A stretch of 64,000 bases of DNA, from the NCBI GenBank assembly GCA_002423205.1, contig DIUZ01000002.1, positions 62,001 through 126,000 on the forward strand, given 5' to 3'. The notes under the pieces were generated by a model that was not told the origin of the DNA, did not search any database, and was given only the letters and a program-made list of their open reading frames with translations. Positions 53,904 to 63,684 of this stretch are shown here, in pieces. Position 1 is the stretch's first letter. Each line of letters opens with the position of its first letter. Source of the DNA: Micavibrio sp. UBA6145 (GTDB lineage Bacteria > Pseudomonadota > Alphaproteobacteria > Micavibrionales > UBA1664). The translations under genes were made by a program, and so were the position numbers.

Positions 53904-54419
53904 ATGGTTTTTATGGGTACGGAAGCTTTCAGACTGGCGGTTTTGAGCCGCGAACACGTGGACCGCGCGGCGGCATTTTTTAACTATAAACCGGGTGGAT
54001 CGGACGATATCGCCCTGCGTAAAAACATGGTCTCCGGCGACTGGACGGTCATCCTCGCGGCGGACGGGGACACGGATATCGGCGGGGCCTATATCAACTG
54101 GACCCCCAAATATCAGGTCTACCAGCGCATGGATCTGCCCGAAATTCAGGATTTGCGGGTATCGCCCGGCCATCGCCGCCGGGGCATTGCCACCGCCATC
54201 ATAGAAATGGCTGAGAATCAGGCCCGGCAGGCCGATAAGATGGGGATGGGCCTGTCCGTGGGCCTGCATGCCGGCTACGGCGACGCCCAGCGCCTCTATG
54301 CCAGAATTGGCTATATCCCGGACGGTTATGGTATCACCTATGACCGGATTACCGTGCCGGCGGGCGAGGCCCGCAAGATCGACGACGATCTGGCCCTGAT
54401 GCTGTTGAAATTTTTCTAA
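53904..54419 (+). CDS. GNAT-family N-acetyltransferase
   Basis: A 171-residue acetyltransferase. The acetyl-CoA-binding motif A is IQDLRVSPGHRRRGIATAII, and the C-terminal motif B is GDAQRLYARIGYIPDGYGI. The substrate is unknown. ATGs at 53904 and 53913 are both possible starts. Confidence 0.88.
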   Translation: MVFMGTEAFRLAVLSREHVDRAAAFFNYKPGGSDDIALRKNMVSGDWTVILAADGDTDIGGAYINWTPKYQVYQRMDLPEIQDLRVSPGHRRRGIATAIIEMAENQARQADKMGMGLSVGLHAGYGDAQRLYARIGYIPDGYGITYDRITVPAGEARKIDDDLALMLLKFF

Positions 54420-54430
54420 CGGAAAGCGCG

Positions 54431-54604
54431 ATGTACATACCGCCTCACACAGGTCATGAAGCTGAAGGATGGGCCGCCATAGGCCGTGCTTTTGCACGCG
54501 CGGTAAAGGGCGTCTGCCGCTTGATCGCAAACCTTCGCAAATGCCGCAAACACCAAAAAATCCCAAGTTATAAGGCGCTGGAACCAGCGCGGAATCCCCG
54601 CTAG
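54431..54604 (+). CDS. Possible small basic protein
   Basis: A 57-codon frame directly after the GNAT gene, from ATG at 54431 (GGAAAG three bases upstream) to TAG at 54602. The product has an amphipathic basic helix (WAAIGRAFARAVKGVCRLIA, then NLRKCRKHQKIP). There is no recognisable family, and coding is supported only by the ribosome site and spacing. A minus-strand frame in the same stretch (54416-54625) is an alternative but lacks support. Confidence 0.35.
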   Translation: MYIPPHTGHEAEGWAAIGRAFARAVKGVCRLIANLRKCRKHQKIPSYKALEPARNPR

Positions 54605-54640
54605 AGTCCCCTCGATTTCATACATCCAAGCGAGGGTTTA

Positions 54641-57307
54641 ATGGTCCAGTGGGTCTACGGTTTCGGCGGCGGCAAAGCGGACGGCGAAGCGTCCATGAAA
54701 AACCTCCTCGGCGGCAAGGGCGCAAACCTTGCTGAAATGTCGTCGATCGGCCTGCCGGTGCCCCCGGGCTTCACCATCACCACCGAAGTCTGCACCCATT
54801 TTTACGCCAACAACCAATCCTACCCCGCAGGACTGGAAGACCAGGTCGCCAAGGCATTGGCCAAAATCGAAAAAGAAGTCGACTGCGTTTTCGGCGACGT
54901 CAAAAAACCGTTGCTGGTATCCGTGCGTTCCGGCGCGCGCGCATCCATGCCGGGCATGATGGACACGGTCCTCAATCTCGGCCTCAACGACCAGACGGTC
55001 GAGGGTCTGGCGGTGCGTTCAGGGGATGAGCGTTTCGCATGGGATTCCTACCGCCGCTTCATCCACATGTACGCCAATGTCGTGCTGGATATCGACCACC
55101 ACAATTTCGAAGACATTCTTGATACCGCCAAGCGCCGCCTGAATTACACGCAGGATACGCAGATCACCGCCGCGCAGTGGAAAACCATCGTGAAAGATTA
55201 CAAGCAACTGGTGAAGGAACGCCTGGGCCGTGACTTCCCGCAGGACCCGCAGGAACAGATGTGGGGTGCCGTTGGTGCCGTGTTCAAATCATGGATGACG
55301 CACCGCGCGGTCACCTACCGCAACATTCACAACATCCCCGCCGAATGGGGCACCGCCGTCAACATTCAGGCGATGGTCTTCGGCAACATGGGCGATGACT
55401 GCGCCACCGGCGTGGCCTTCACGCGCGATCCGTCCACGGGCGAGAATTTTTTCTACGGTGAATATCTTGTCAACGCGCAAGGCGAAGACGTTGTCGCCGG
55501 TATCCGCACGCCGCAGCAACTGACCATCGCGGCCAAGGAACGCGAAGGATCAAAACTGCCCGCCATGGAAGAAACCATGCCCGCCGTGTTCAAACAACTG
55601 GCCGAGGTGCGCCTGATCCTTGAAAAACATTATCGCGACATGCAGGACATCGAATTCACGGTCCAGCAGGGCAAGCTTTACATGCTGCAGACCCGCAACG
55701 GCAAACGCACCGCCGCCGCCGCCGTTAAAATCGCCGTCGACATGGTCGGTGAAAACCTGATCAGCACGAATGAGGCCGTCCTGCGCGTCGATCCTGCCGC
55801 GCTTGACCAGTTGCTGCACCCGACCCTCGATCCCAAGGCCAAAAAAGAAGTGATCGCCAAGGGCCTGCCCGCATCGCCGGGCGCGGCCACGGGTAAAGTC
55901 GTATTTAATGCCGACGACGCCGAAACATGGGCCAAGCGCGGCGACGCCGTCATGCTGGTGCGTGTTGAAACATCGCCGGAAGACATTCACGGTATGCACG
56001 CGGCGCAGGGTATCCTGACGTCACGCGGCGGCATGACATCGCACGCCGCCGTCGTCGCACGCGGCATGGGCCGTCCCTGCGTTGCGGGTGCTGGTTCGCT
56101 GATGATCGACACCAAGGCTAAAACCCTGAAGGTCGGCAATTACGAAATCAAAGAGGGTGACATCATCACCATCGAAGGCAGCGCGGGTGAGGTGATCCTG
56201 GGCAGCGTTCCCACCATTCAGGCTGAACTCTCGGGCGATTTTGCGCAGTTGATGCAATGGGCCGACGCCGCCCGCCGCATGGGCGTACGCGCCAATGCCG
56301 AAACACCGGACGACGCATCGACCGCCCGCCATTTCGGCGCGGAAGGTATCGGCCTGTGCCGCACCGAACACATGTTCTTCGACCCCAACCGCATCCAGCG
56401 CGTGCGGGAAATGATTTTCGCCGAAGACACCGCTGGCCGTGTCACCGCGCTCAACCATCTGGCCCCGATGCAGAAGGGCGACTTCAAATCGTTGTTCACG
56501 ATTATGAAGGGACTGCCCGTGACAGTGCGTCTGCTTGACCCGCCGCTGCATGAATTCCTGCCGCATTCGGACGCCGACATCGCATCCTTCGCTGCAACCG
56601 CAAACATCCCGGAAAAACGTGTGCGCCAGCGTCTTGGACAACTGCACGAGGCAAACCCAATGCTCGGGCACCGCGGCTGCCGCCTTGGCATCACGTATCC
56701 GGAAATTTACGAGATGCAGGTCCGCGCCGTGTTCGAAGCCGCCAAAGAAGTCGGCGACGTCCTGCCGGAAATCATGATCCCGCTGATCGCAACCCGCAAG
56801 GAACTGAGCATCCTCAAAGTCATGACCGACCGCGTAGCGGGTGAGGTGGGCGTAAAGGATTACCAGGTCGGCACGATGATCGAACTGCCGCGCGCAGCCC
56901 TGATGGCCGATGACATCGCACACGAAGCCGCATTCTTCAGCTTCGGCACCAACGATTTGACGCAAACCACATTGGGCCTGAGCCGTGACGACGCAGGCAA
57001 TTTCCTGCCCGCCTATCAGGACGCCGGCATCTTCGCACGCGACCCGTTCGCAACACTGGATCAACAGGGTGTGGGTCAGCTGGTACAAATCGGTGTCGAA
57101 CGCGGCCGCAAAACCCGCCCTGACCTCAAGGTCGGCATCTGCGGCGAACACGGCGGCGACCCGGATTCCATTGCTTTCTTTGAAACCGCAGGCCTCGATT
57201 ACGTATCATGCTCACCGTACCGCGTGCCGATCGCACGTCTGGCCGCAGCGCAGGCTGCAATCAAATCAGCGGTTAAAACACCGGCACCGTTGAAAAAAGC
57301 AGGTTAA
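54641..57307 (+). CDS. ppdK: Pyruvate, phosphate dikinase
   Basis: An 888-residue PPDK interconverting pyruvate, ATP and phosphate with PEP, AMP and pyrophosphate. The N-terminal ATP-grasp domain starts VYGFGGGKADGEASMKNLLG and GGKGANLAEM. The swivelling domain has the phosphorylated His468 in GGMTSHAAVVARGMGRPC, and the C-terminal TIM barrel contains GTNDLTQTTLGLSRDD with the catalytic region GICGEHGGDP. Length is typical. It converges with the TerB-like gene; the two stop codons overlap in TTAA. Confidence 0.97.
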   Translation: MVQWVYGFGGGKADGEASMKNLLGGKGANLAEMSSIGLPVPPGFTITTEVCTHFYANNQSYPAGLEDQVAKALAKIEKEVDCVFGDVKKPLLVSVRSGARASMPGMMDTVLNLGLNDQTVEGLAVRSGDERFAWDSYRRFIHMYANVVLDIDHHNFEDILDTAKRRLNYTQDTQITAAQWKTIVKDYKQLVKERLGRDFPQDPQEQMWGAVGAVFKSWMTHRAVTYRNIHNIPAEWGTAVNIQAMVFGNMGDDCATGVAFTRDPSTGENFFYGEYLVNAQGEDVVAGIRTPQQLTIAAKEREGSKLPAMEETMPAVFKQLAEVRLILEKHYRDMQDIEFTVQQGKLYMLQTRNGKRTAAAAVKIAVDMVGENLISTNEAVLRVDPAALDQLLHPTLDPKAKKEVIAKGLPASPGAATGKVVFNADDAETWAKRGDAVMLVRVETSPEDIHGMHAAQGILTSRGGMTSHAAVVARGMGRPCVAGAGSLMIDTKAKTLKVGNYEIKEGDIITIEGSAGEVILGSVPTIQAELSGDFAQLMQWADAARRMGVRANAETPDDASTARHFGAEGIGLCRTEHMFFDPNRIQRVREMIFAEDTAGRVTALNHLAPMQKGDFKSLFTIMKGLPVTVRLLDPPLHEFLPHSDADIASFAATANIPEKRVRQRLGQLHEANPMLGHRGCRLGITYPEIYEMQVRAVFEAAKEVGDVLPEIMIPLIATRKELSILKVMTDRVAGEVGVKDYQVGTMIELPRAALMADDIAHEAAFFSFGTNDLTQTTLGLSRDDAGNFLPAYQDAGIFARDPFATLDQQGVGQLVQIGVERGRKTRPDLKVGICGEHGGDPDSIAFFETAGLDYVSCSPYRVPIARLAAAQAAIKSAVKTPAPLKKAG

Positions 57308-57762
57308 ACGCGCATTTCAACAAGCGGTTTGGGTTGAAAATAACCCATCATGCCGTTTTTCTCGTATTGCTCGTAATAGTCGTGAAGCTCCGTATGCTCG
57401 CGCGACTTCTTAAGGTCGTCGGAATATTCGGGGCTTTTCAGGCACGCGACTTTCTTCAGGATGCGTTCTTCCTGCCGGTCCAGATCGCCGTCGCACCACG
57501 CAAGCGCCCGCGCAATCGCGCAGAATTTATGCCGGTGTTCAGGCAGGGTGATCTTGCGATACACGATCTCGACATCCTGCGGATTGGCAAAATCGCCGCT
57601 TAATATCAAAAGCTGTTCCTGTGAGAAATTGATGCTGGTGCGGTATTCGTCCAGCACCGCGCGTTCTTCCGGTGAAACGTCATGGTCTGCGAACGCAAAC
57701 GCGAATATGGCCCGCCACATGGCGAATTCGCTATCGCTGATACCTTTGTCAAACTTACCCAT
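57304..57762 (-). CDS. TerB-like domain protein
   Basis: A 152-residue helical protein with the TerB-like pattern: ADHDVSPEERAVLDEYRTSI and ALAWCDGDLDRQEERILKKV, two acidic D-x-D-x(n)-E motifs that could bind metal. The family was named from tellurite resistance, but most members have no proven function. It lies downstream of ygfZ on the same strand, 39 bases away. Confidence 0.85.
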   Translation of the reverse strand: MGKFDKGISDSEFAMWRAIFAFAFADHDVSPEERAVLDEYRTSINFSQEQLLILSGDFANPQDVEIVYRKITLPEHRHKFCAIARALAWCDGDLDRQEERILKKVACLKSPEYSDDLKKSREHTELHDYYEQYEKNGMMGYFQPKPLVEMRV

Positions 57763-57801
57763 GAAAAAGCGAACGCCGGAAAACGCACGATGGTTCCGGC
57801 C

Positions 57802-58566
57802 CTAAATGCGGGTTATCCCGGCCTTTGCCGCCTGTGCCAGCGCGTCATGGCGCAACATGGCCAGGCCCAGATCGCCGTTGCTGGACCGCATCTCCCCGAT
57901 CAAATTTCCATCGATCATGATGTCGGTAAAGGGCGGCAAGATATCACCCGTGATTTTGACCGGGTACAGGCCGCGCTTGGCAAGGCCGCGATGATGCATG
58001 CGGCTGGTCAGTTCCTGCCCCATGTAACACCCCTTGGTGAAGGATACGCCGTTCAATGCCTCTAAATTCATGTCGGCGACGGTATCTTCCCCGCGCGCGA
58101 AATCGCGTATGCCATCCGGAACGCCCAGCGAAAGGCGCATGCGGTCATAGACATCAAAATCTGCCGCTTCAAAACCATCCGGCGCAGTATGCGTGCGATA
58201 TCCCAGATTGGCATGGCGATGATCGCGCGCATGGCCCGGCGCATCGCCACCCCATGCGGCAAACACTTCAACCGGTTTCACATCAATCGTGATGACTTTA
58301 CGCAGTTTGAACATCGCAAGACGCTTGGCCAGATCATCCGCAGACGCGCTGTCTGTTTCCAGCGCGATCCCCTCCGCCGTGGCGGTCATAAAAAAATCAA
58401 AGGCATATTTGCCCTGCGGCGTGAGCAGGGCGCTGTACACCGGCTGGTCCGCAGATACATGTGCCATGTCATTGGTGATTAGCCCCTGCAGGAAATCCGC
58501 CGCGTCGGGACCCGACACGGTAATGGCGCTGCGGCCCGGCAATATGGTGTAATAACCCTTTGTCAT
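57802..58566 (-). CDS. ygfZ: Folate-binding protein YgfZ (iron-sulfur cluster assembly)
   Basis: A 254-residue YgfZ/IBA57-type protein. The family signature K-G-C-Y-x-G-Q-E is present (SFTKGCYMGQELTSRMHHRG), and the GcvT-like start (GRSAITVSGPDAADFLQGLI, then TNDM) is typical. It uses tetrahydrofolate and helps make or repair certain Fe-S clusters. Divergent from the glycosyltransferase gene at 58596. Confidence 0.95.
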   Translation of the reverse strand: MTKGYYTILPGRSAITVSGPDAADFLQGLITNDMAHVSADQPVYSALLTPQGKYAFDFFMTATAEGIALETDSASADDLAKRLAMFKLRKVITIDVKPVEVFAAWGGDAPGHARDHRHANLGYRTHTAPDGFEAADFDVYDRMRLSLGVPDGIRDFARGEDTVADMNLEALNGVSFTKGCYMGQELTSRMHHRGLAKRGLYPVKITGDILPPFTDIMIDGNLIGEMRSSNGDLGLAMLRHDALAQAAKAGITRI

Positions 58567-58595
58567 AGGCCCCTTTATATAGCATTCTGCCCCCG

Positions 58596-59573
58596 ATGAA
58601 GAAGATCCTGTTTATCACCGCAACCCGTATCGGGGACGCCGTTTTATCCATGGGGCTGCTGAACCATATGGTCAGCACATACCCGGACGCCCGGATTACG
58701 GTCGCCTGCGGGCCGCTGGTGACCGGTTTTTTCGAACCCGTCCCGCAGGTCGAGCGCGTCATCACCCTTAAAAAAGAAAAACGCGCCGGCCACTGGCGCA
58801 AGCTCTGGCGTCAGGTTGCTTTTACCCGCTGGGACATGGTGGTGGACTTACGCAATTCGCTTGTCTCCCGCCTGATTTTTGCCAAGCATAAATTCATCTT
58901 CGGCCCCCATATCGACGGCCAGCGGCATAAGGTCGAACAAAACGCATCCGTTATGAAACTGGCCTACACGCCGGACCCGCGCCTGTGGTTTTCACCCAGC
59001 ATCATGGCCGAAGCCAGAATGCTGATCCCTGACGGCGGCCCCGTCATCGGCGTCGGCCCCGCCGCCAACTGGTTTGCCAAGACCTGGCCGGCAGACCGCT
59101 TTATCGCACTGCTCAAAATCCTGACCGGTGAGGGTGGCATCCTGCCCGGCGCGCGCATTGCCGTGATCGCAGCTCCCGGTGAGGAAGCGCAGGCAAGGCC
59201 GGTACTCGAAAGTATCCCCGAACATCAGCGCATCGACCTGATCGCCAAGGGCTCGCCGCATCTGGCGGCCGCGTGCATTGCGCGTTGTGATTTCTTTGTC
59301 GGGAATGATTCCGGCCTGACCCATTCCGCCGCCGCCGCCGGTATCCCTACGCTGGGATTATTCGGCCCCAGCTGGCCGCATATCTATCGTCCGTGGGGCA
59401 AACATGCCGGTTTCATCGCCACGCCTCAAAACTTCGCGCAGCTGATCGATTACCCCGGCTATAACAGCAAAACCGCACCCTGCCTGATGGATGGCCTGTC
59501 CATCGATACGGTTGCTGCCGCCGCTTTTGATGTCTGGGCCAATTCCCAAAAGGGTCGAACCAAGGTAGCCTGA
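58596..59573 (+). CDS. Glycosyltransferase family 9 (heptosyltransferase-like)
   Basis: A 325-residue GT9 enzyme. The N-terminal ATRIGDAVLSMGLLNHMVS is the classic GT9 opening, and the C-terminal GNDSGLTHSAAAAGIPTLGL binds the nucleotide-sugar. The family adds heptose or related sugars to lipopolysaccharide core. With no other LPS gene nearby, the acceptor is not defined. Confidence 0.92.
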   Translation: MKKILFITATRIGDAVLSMGLLNHMVSTYPDARITVACGPLVTGFFEPVPQVERVITLKKEKRAGHWRKLWRQVAFTRWDMVVDLRNSLVSRLIFAKHKFIFGPHIDGQRHKVEQNASVMKLAYTPDPRLWFSPSIMAEARMLIPDGGPVIGVGPAANWFAKTWPADRFIALLKILTGEGGILPGARIAVIAAPGEEAQARPVLESIPEHQRIDLIAKGSPHLAAACIARCDFFVGNDSGLTHSAAAAGIPTLGLFGPSWPHIYRPWGKHAGFIATPQNFAQLIDYPGYNSKTAPCLMDGLSIDTVAAAAFDVWANSQKGRTKVA

Positions 59574-59580
59574 GGGCCAC

Positions 59581-60867
59581 ATGCTCGGCTTTATAAAAAC
59601 CTTTTTTAAAGGGGCTAAACCCCGCCTTCGCCTGCGTCAGGAAAAAGACCCTGTACGCTATGAAAAGGAACGCGCGCTGGCCGCCAGCGCCACGAAACGC
59701 GACCGCCTGAAACTCGCGAAAAATCCGAACACACATCTTGAGATTTTGTATTACCTGGCCGCAGACGCCGATGAAGATGTGCGCCTGGCCGTTGCCAGAA
59801 ACGATTCCACCCCCTTGCAGGTCAGCCCCATCATCGCCCGCGATAAAAGCGTGGATGTGCGTATGGCGCTGGCCCAGCGTTTGATGGAATTGCTGCCTGA
59901 ATTATCCGAGGCGCAGCATAGCCAGCTTTACGCCTTCGCGGCGCAGGCGCTGGGCGTGCTTGCACTCGATGAGGTGTTGAAGGTGCGCATTGCCCTGTCA
60001 TCCGTGCTCAAGGACATGGCCTGCGCGCCGCCCGCCGTGGTAACGCAGCTCGCCCGCGATCTGGAACGTCAGGTGTCGGAACCGATCTTGCGTTACTGCG
60101 CGGCACTGCCTGATAAAGATCTGCTGGATATTCTCTCCGAACACCCGCAGGACTGGGTGGTGGAGGCCATCGCCAGCCGCCGCACTGTGTCCGAACGCGT
60201 ATCCGACGCCGTAGTGGAAAAACGCAGCGTATCGGGTGGCCGCGCATTGATTGCCAATGACGGTGCCATGCTGTCCAACGACGCGCTGGTGCGCGTGGTC
60301 GAAAGCGCGCGTGAATTGCCCGAATGGCAAAAGCCGTTATGCCTGCGCAAACATCTGCCGGGTTTCCTGATGAAGGAGATCGTGCGCTTCGTCGACACCT
60401 CGCTGCATAAATTCATTCTGGCGCGTACCGATTTTGACGACGCCACCCGCATTGAAATCGAAGACACGGTCAAACGCCGCATGCGTTTTCTGGTCGACGA
60501 TGCAGGCAACCGCATTACGCCCAAGGACAAGCTCGCCATCCTCCATAAAACAGGAAAACTCGACGACGCGGTCATGGCCGACGCGCTGGCCCTACGTGAG
60601 CATGAATTCATCCAGATGGGCCTGGCCCTGCGGTCCAAGCTGCCGCTGGACACGGTCAAACGCATGTTTGAAACCAGGTCCGCCAAGGCGGTCACGGCGC
60701 TGGCCTGGCGGGCGGGCCTGACCATGCGCTTTGCCCTGGACCTCCAGCGCGAACTGGCCAAAGTCCCCCATACCGAGCTTCTATACCCCCGGAATGGCGA
60801 GGATTTCCCGCTTTCCGACGAGGAAATGGACTGGCAGATCGGGTTCTTTAAGCCAGAAAAAGCTTGA
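59581..60867 (+). CDS. DUF2336 family protein
   Basis: A 428-residue cytoplasmic helical protein with the DUF2336 pattern (AKNPNTHLEILYYLAADADE, DVRLAVARNDSTP, QDWVVEAIASRRTVSERVSD) resembling HEAT-like repeats. The family is nearly restricted to alphaproteobacteria and has no known function. It starts seven bases after the GT9 stop, so the two are co-transcribed. Confidence 0.85.
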   Translation: MLGFIKTFFKGAKPRLRLRQEKDPVRYEKERALAASATKRDRLKLAKNPNTHLEILYYLAADADEDVRLAVARNDSTPLQVSPIIARDKSVDVRMALAQRLMELLPELSEAQHSQLYAFAAQALGVLALDEVLKVRIALSSVLKDMACAPPAVVTQLARDLERQVSEPILRYCAALPDKDLLDILSEHPQDWVVEAIASRRTVSERVSDAVVEKRSVSGGRALIANDGAMLSNDALVRVVESARELPEWQKPLCLRKHLPGFLMKEIVRFVDTSLHKFILARTDFDDATRIEIEDTVKRRMRFLVDDAGNRITPKDKLAILHKTGKLDDAVMADALALREHEFIQMGLALRSKLPLDTVKRMFETRSAKAVTALAWRAGLTMRFALDLQRELAKVPHTELLYPRNGEDFPLSDEEMDWQIGFFKPEKA

Positions 60868-60930
60868 TTTACAAGCCCCTGTACGCCATGTTGCGCCGTA
60901 ATTCTCAAACGCAGGGAAGGTAGTACCGAT

Positions 60931-62223
60931 ATGGCGAACGTGGCAGTGGTTGGCGCTCAATGGGGCGACGAAGGAAAAGGCAAGATTGTCGACTTTCTTT
61001 CAAACCGTGCAGACGTCGTCGTCCGGTTTCAGGGCGGGCATAACGCCGGTCACACCCTCGTCATTGACGGCATCAGCTACAAACTCGCCCTTCTTCCATC
61101 CGGTGTTGTCCGCGAAGGCAAATTCTCCATCGTCGGTAACGGCGTCGTTGTCGATCCCTGGGCCTTCCTCGCTGAAATTGAAAAAGTCGCCGCCAAGGGC
61201 GTCAAGGTCAGCCCGGCCAATTTGATGCTGGCCGACACGGCGCATGTCATCCTGCCCGTGCACTCCGCCCTCGATAAGGCATTCGAAGCCGCCAAGGGCA
61301 AGGAAGCCATCGGCACCACCGGCCGCGGTATCGGCCCGTGCTACGAAGACAAGGCCGCACGCCGCGGCATCCGCCTGTGCGATCTGGCTGAACCCGAACT
61401 ACTGAAATCCAAGATCGAAGCGATGATGGTCCACCACAACGCGCTGCTCAAGGGCCTGAACGCAGAAACCATGGACCCGGCGAAAATCTACGCCGACCTG
61501 ATGGCCATCGCGCCGCAGATCACGCCGTTTATCGGCGTCGCATGGAAAATGCTGAACGAAGCCCGCAAGGCTGGCAAAAAAATCCTTTTCGAAGGGGCGC
61601 AGGGCGCGTTGCTTGACGTCGACCACGGCACGTACCCGTATGTCACATCATCCAATTGTGTGGCGTCACAAGCCGCCGCCGGTTCTGGTCTGGGCTTCGC
61701 CACGCAGAACTATGTTCTGGGTCTGGCCAAGGCGTATACCACGCGCGTCGGCTCGGGCCCGTTCCCGACCGAGCAGGAAAACGAGATCGGTGAAGAGCTG
61801 GGCCAGAAGGGCCATGAATTCGGCACCAACACCGGGCGCAAGCGCCGCTGTGGCTGGTTTGACGCGATCCTCGTCCGCCAGTCGGTGGTGCAGGGTGGAA
61901 TTCACGGCATCGCGCTGACCAAGCTCGACGTGCTCGACGGTTTCAAACAGGTCAAAATCTGCACCGGTTACAAACTGGGCGACAAGGTTCTGGACTATTA
62001 CCCGTCAGGCCAGGCCGATCAGGCTTCGGTTGAACCCATCTATGAAACCATGGATGGCTGGTCTGAGACCACGCGCGGTGTTCGTTCCTATGCGGAATTG
62101 CCCGCAAACGCGGTCAAATACGTGCGCCGCATCGAAGAGCTGATCCAGTGCCAGGTCACGCTGCTCTCCACATCGCCGGAACGTGAAGACACGATCCTGA
62201 TGCACGACCCGTTCGTCGGGTAA
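60931..62223 (+). CDS. purA: Adenylosuccinate synthetase
   Basis: A 430-residue GTP-dependent enzyme joining IMP and aspartate on the way to AMP. The N-terminal GAQWGDEGKGKIVDFLS is diagnostic, with QGGHNAGHTLV, GTTGRGIGPCYEDK and the C-terminal GTP-binding TKLDVLDG. An AGGGAAGG site lies about ten bases before the ATG. Confidence 0.97.
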   Translation: MANVAVVGAQWGDEGKGKIVDFLSNRADVVVRFQGGHNAGHTLVIDGISYKLALLPSGVVREGKFSIVGNGVVVDPWAFLAEIEKVAAKGVKVSPANLMLADTAHVILPVHSALDKAFEAAKGKEAIGTTGRGIGPCYEDKAARRGIRLCDLAEPELLKSKIEAMMVHHNALLKGLNAETMDPAKIYADLMAIAPQITPFIGVAWKMLNEARKAGKKILFEGAQGALLDVDHGTYPYVTSSNCVASQAAAGSGLGFATQNYVLGLAKAYTTRVGSGPFPTEQENEIGEELGQKGHEFGTNTGRKRRCGWFDAILVRQSVVQGGIHGIALTKLDVLDGFKQVKICTGYKLGDKVLDYYPSGQADQASVEPIYETMDGWSETTRGVRSYAELPANAVKYVRRIEELIQCQVTLLSTSPEREDTILMHDPFVG

Positions 62224-62232
62224 ATTTGCCGA

Positions 62233-63045
62233 TTATTTCCACGCCGTAATCGGTGCACATGATTTGGGCAGGGATGTTTCATCCAGCCCATCCATGATTT
62301 CGTATTCATTCTCGCACGCCATCATCGTCGGTGGCACGCGCGTGATGTCAAAAACGTCATAGGCCGGCAAAAGCTCATTCACCCAGAAATCGATCCATTC
62401 GCTGTCTTTATGGCGGATGATGTTGTCCTGCGTCATGCGGAACGGGAAGGCGTGAATGGGGATGGATGTTTCGCCCATTTCAAACGCGGCCTGCGCCATG
62501 CCGTAGACTTCTTCGATATTGGCATCGCTCAGCGCGTAGCATCCGATGGACACACACGCGCCGTGGATCATGAGATGCGCACCCGTGCGGCCAAGACCTT
62601 TGTCGTAGGCGTTGGGATAGCCCATGTTGATGGCCAGATGGTATTTGCTGTTGGGGTTCAGCTGCTTAATGCCTGCCTCGTAAAAGCCCTCAGGTGCCTG
62701 GCGGTCGCCTTCCTTCTGCTTGGGGCCCAGCGCGCCGGAATTGATGCAGATCGGGTACACTTCAAATAACTCATACCGCTCACCCTTTTGAAGCCATGCC
62801 TCGATCACGCCTTCTTCCTTGAAGATGCGCAGGTAAAGCGGCGCGCCGTAAACGAAGCCGCGCAGGGTAAGTAATGTCTCAAGATCCGGACGGTTGCCGC
62901 CGCGCCATACCTTGATGGCGGTCTCAGGCGCGAAAGAATGCAGGAATTTATAAAAGCCCCCCGGATCACGCGGCGATTGCGGGTCCGCCGCCAGCACGGG
63001 GACTGCAAGGAATGTCAGGAAAAGGGCCGGCAAAAGAAAGCGCAT
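62233..63045 (-). CDS. L,D-transpeptidase family protein (YafK-like)
   Basis: A 270-residue exported protein with a signal peptide (FLLPALFLTFLAVPVLA). The catalytic segment GAHLMIHGACVSIGCYALSD carries the conserved His and Cys of the YkuD fold in the YafK variant. YafK (DpaA) acts as an amidase releasing Braun lipoprotein from peptidoglycan, so the reaction may be hydrolytic here as well. This is the second YkuD-fold gene in the window after 22964. Confidence 0.9.
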   Translation of the reverse strand: MRFLLPALFLTFLAVPVLAADPQSPRDPGGFYKFLHSFAPETAIKVWRGGNRPDLETLLTLRGFVYGAPLYLRIFKEEGVIEAWLQKGERYELFEVYPICINSGALGPKQKEGDRQAPEGFYEAGIKQLNPNSKYHLAINMGYPNAYDKGLGRTGAHLMIHGACVSIGCYALSDANIEEVYGMAQAAFEMGETSIPIHAFPFRMTQDNIIRHKDSEWIDFWVNELLPAYDVFDITRVPPTMMACENEYEIMDGLDETSLPKSCAPITAWK

Positions 63046-63082
63046 GCCCCAGTATTCCCGCGATTCGCAGGGCTGCGGCCAA

Positions 63083-63562
63083 TTATTTGTACTCGATCTT
63101 CATGACTTCGTAGGATTGCTGGCCCTTGGGCGTGGTGACTTCCACCACGTCGCCGGTTTTCTTGCCGATCAATGCGCGGGCAAGGGGGGCCGCAATCGCA
63201 AGGCGGCCCGATTTGATGTCGGATTCATGTTCGCCCACGATCTGATAGACGACCTTTTTATCATCATCGTCGGCAACCGTAATGGTCGCGCCGAACATGA
63301 CACGGTCCGTAGCCGGCAATTTGGATGCGTCGATCACATCGGCGCGGCCCAGCACTGATTCCAGTTCGTCAATACGGCCTTCGATGAAGCTTTGTTCTTC
63401 CTTGGCGTATTGGTACTCGGCATTTTCAGACAAATCGCCATGCGCGCGTGCTTCAGCAATCGCTGCGATCACATTCGGGCGGCGCACGCTTTTGAGTTCT
63501 TTGAGTTCCTCCACCAGCAGGCCGTGGCCGCGCGGTGTCATGGGGACTTTATCTAATGCCAT
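63083..63562 (-). CDS. greA: Transcription elongation factor GreA
   Basis: A 159-residue factor that enters the RNA polymerase secondary channel and restarts backtracked complexes. The coiled coil with the acidic tip is visible as ARAHGDLSENAEYQYAKEEQ, and the C-terminal FKBP-like domain contains SPLARALIGKKTGDVV-like residues. The start is MALDKVPMTPRGHGLL at 63562; the open frame beyond it is not conserved in the family. It follows carB, a common alphaproteobacterial order. Confidence 0.96.
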   Translation of the reverse strand: MALDKVPMTPRGHGLLVEELKELKSVRRPNVIAAIAEARAHGDLSENAEYQYAKEEQSFIEGRIDELESVLGRADVIDASKLPATDRVMFGATITVADDDDKKVVYQIVGEHESDIKSGRLAIAAPLARALIGKKTGDVVEVTTPKGQQSYEVMKIEYK

Positions 63563-63604
63563 TGTCTTAAATTCCGTGATCTTGTTTTTGTTTTGGGGCA
63601 GCAA

Positions 63605-63628
63605 AAATCCCGCCTGCCGGCGGGATTT
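63605..63628. terminator. Hairpin between carB and greA
   Basis: AAATCCCGCC-TGCC-GGCGGGATTT is a perfect ten-base stem. On the minus strand it is followed by TTTGC, so it can terminate or attenuate carB transcription before greA. Confidence 0.75.
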
Positions 63629-63684
63629 GTTGAATCTAGGGGGCATTGACGCTGATGTCAAACCCGGCGAATTACTCAATCAAA

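Noticed and set aside
54416..54625. 69-codon minus-strand frame before ppdK
   Set aside because: No ribosome site, and it covers the probable ppdK promoter; the plus-strand small frame is at least preceded by GGAAAG.
56021..57151. 376-codon minus-strand frame inside ppdK
   Set aside because: The plus strand is an intact PPDK with all motifs; the antisense frame has no support.
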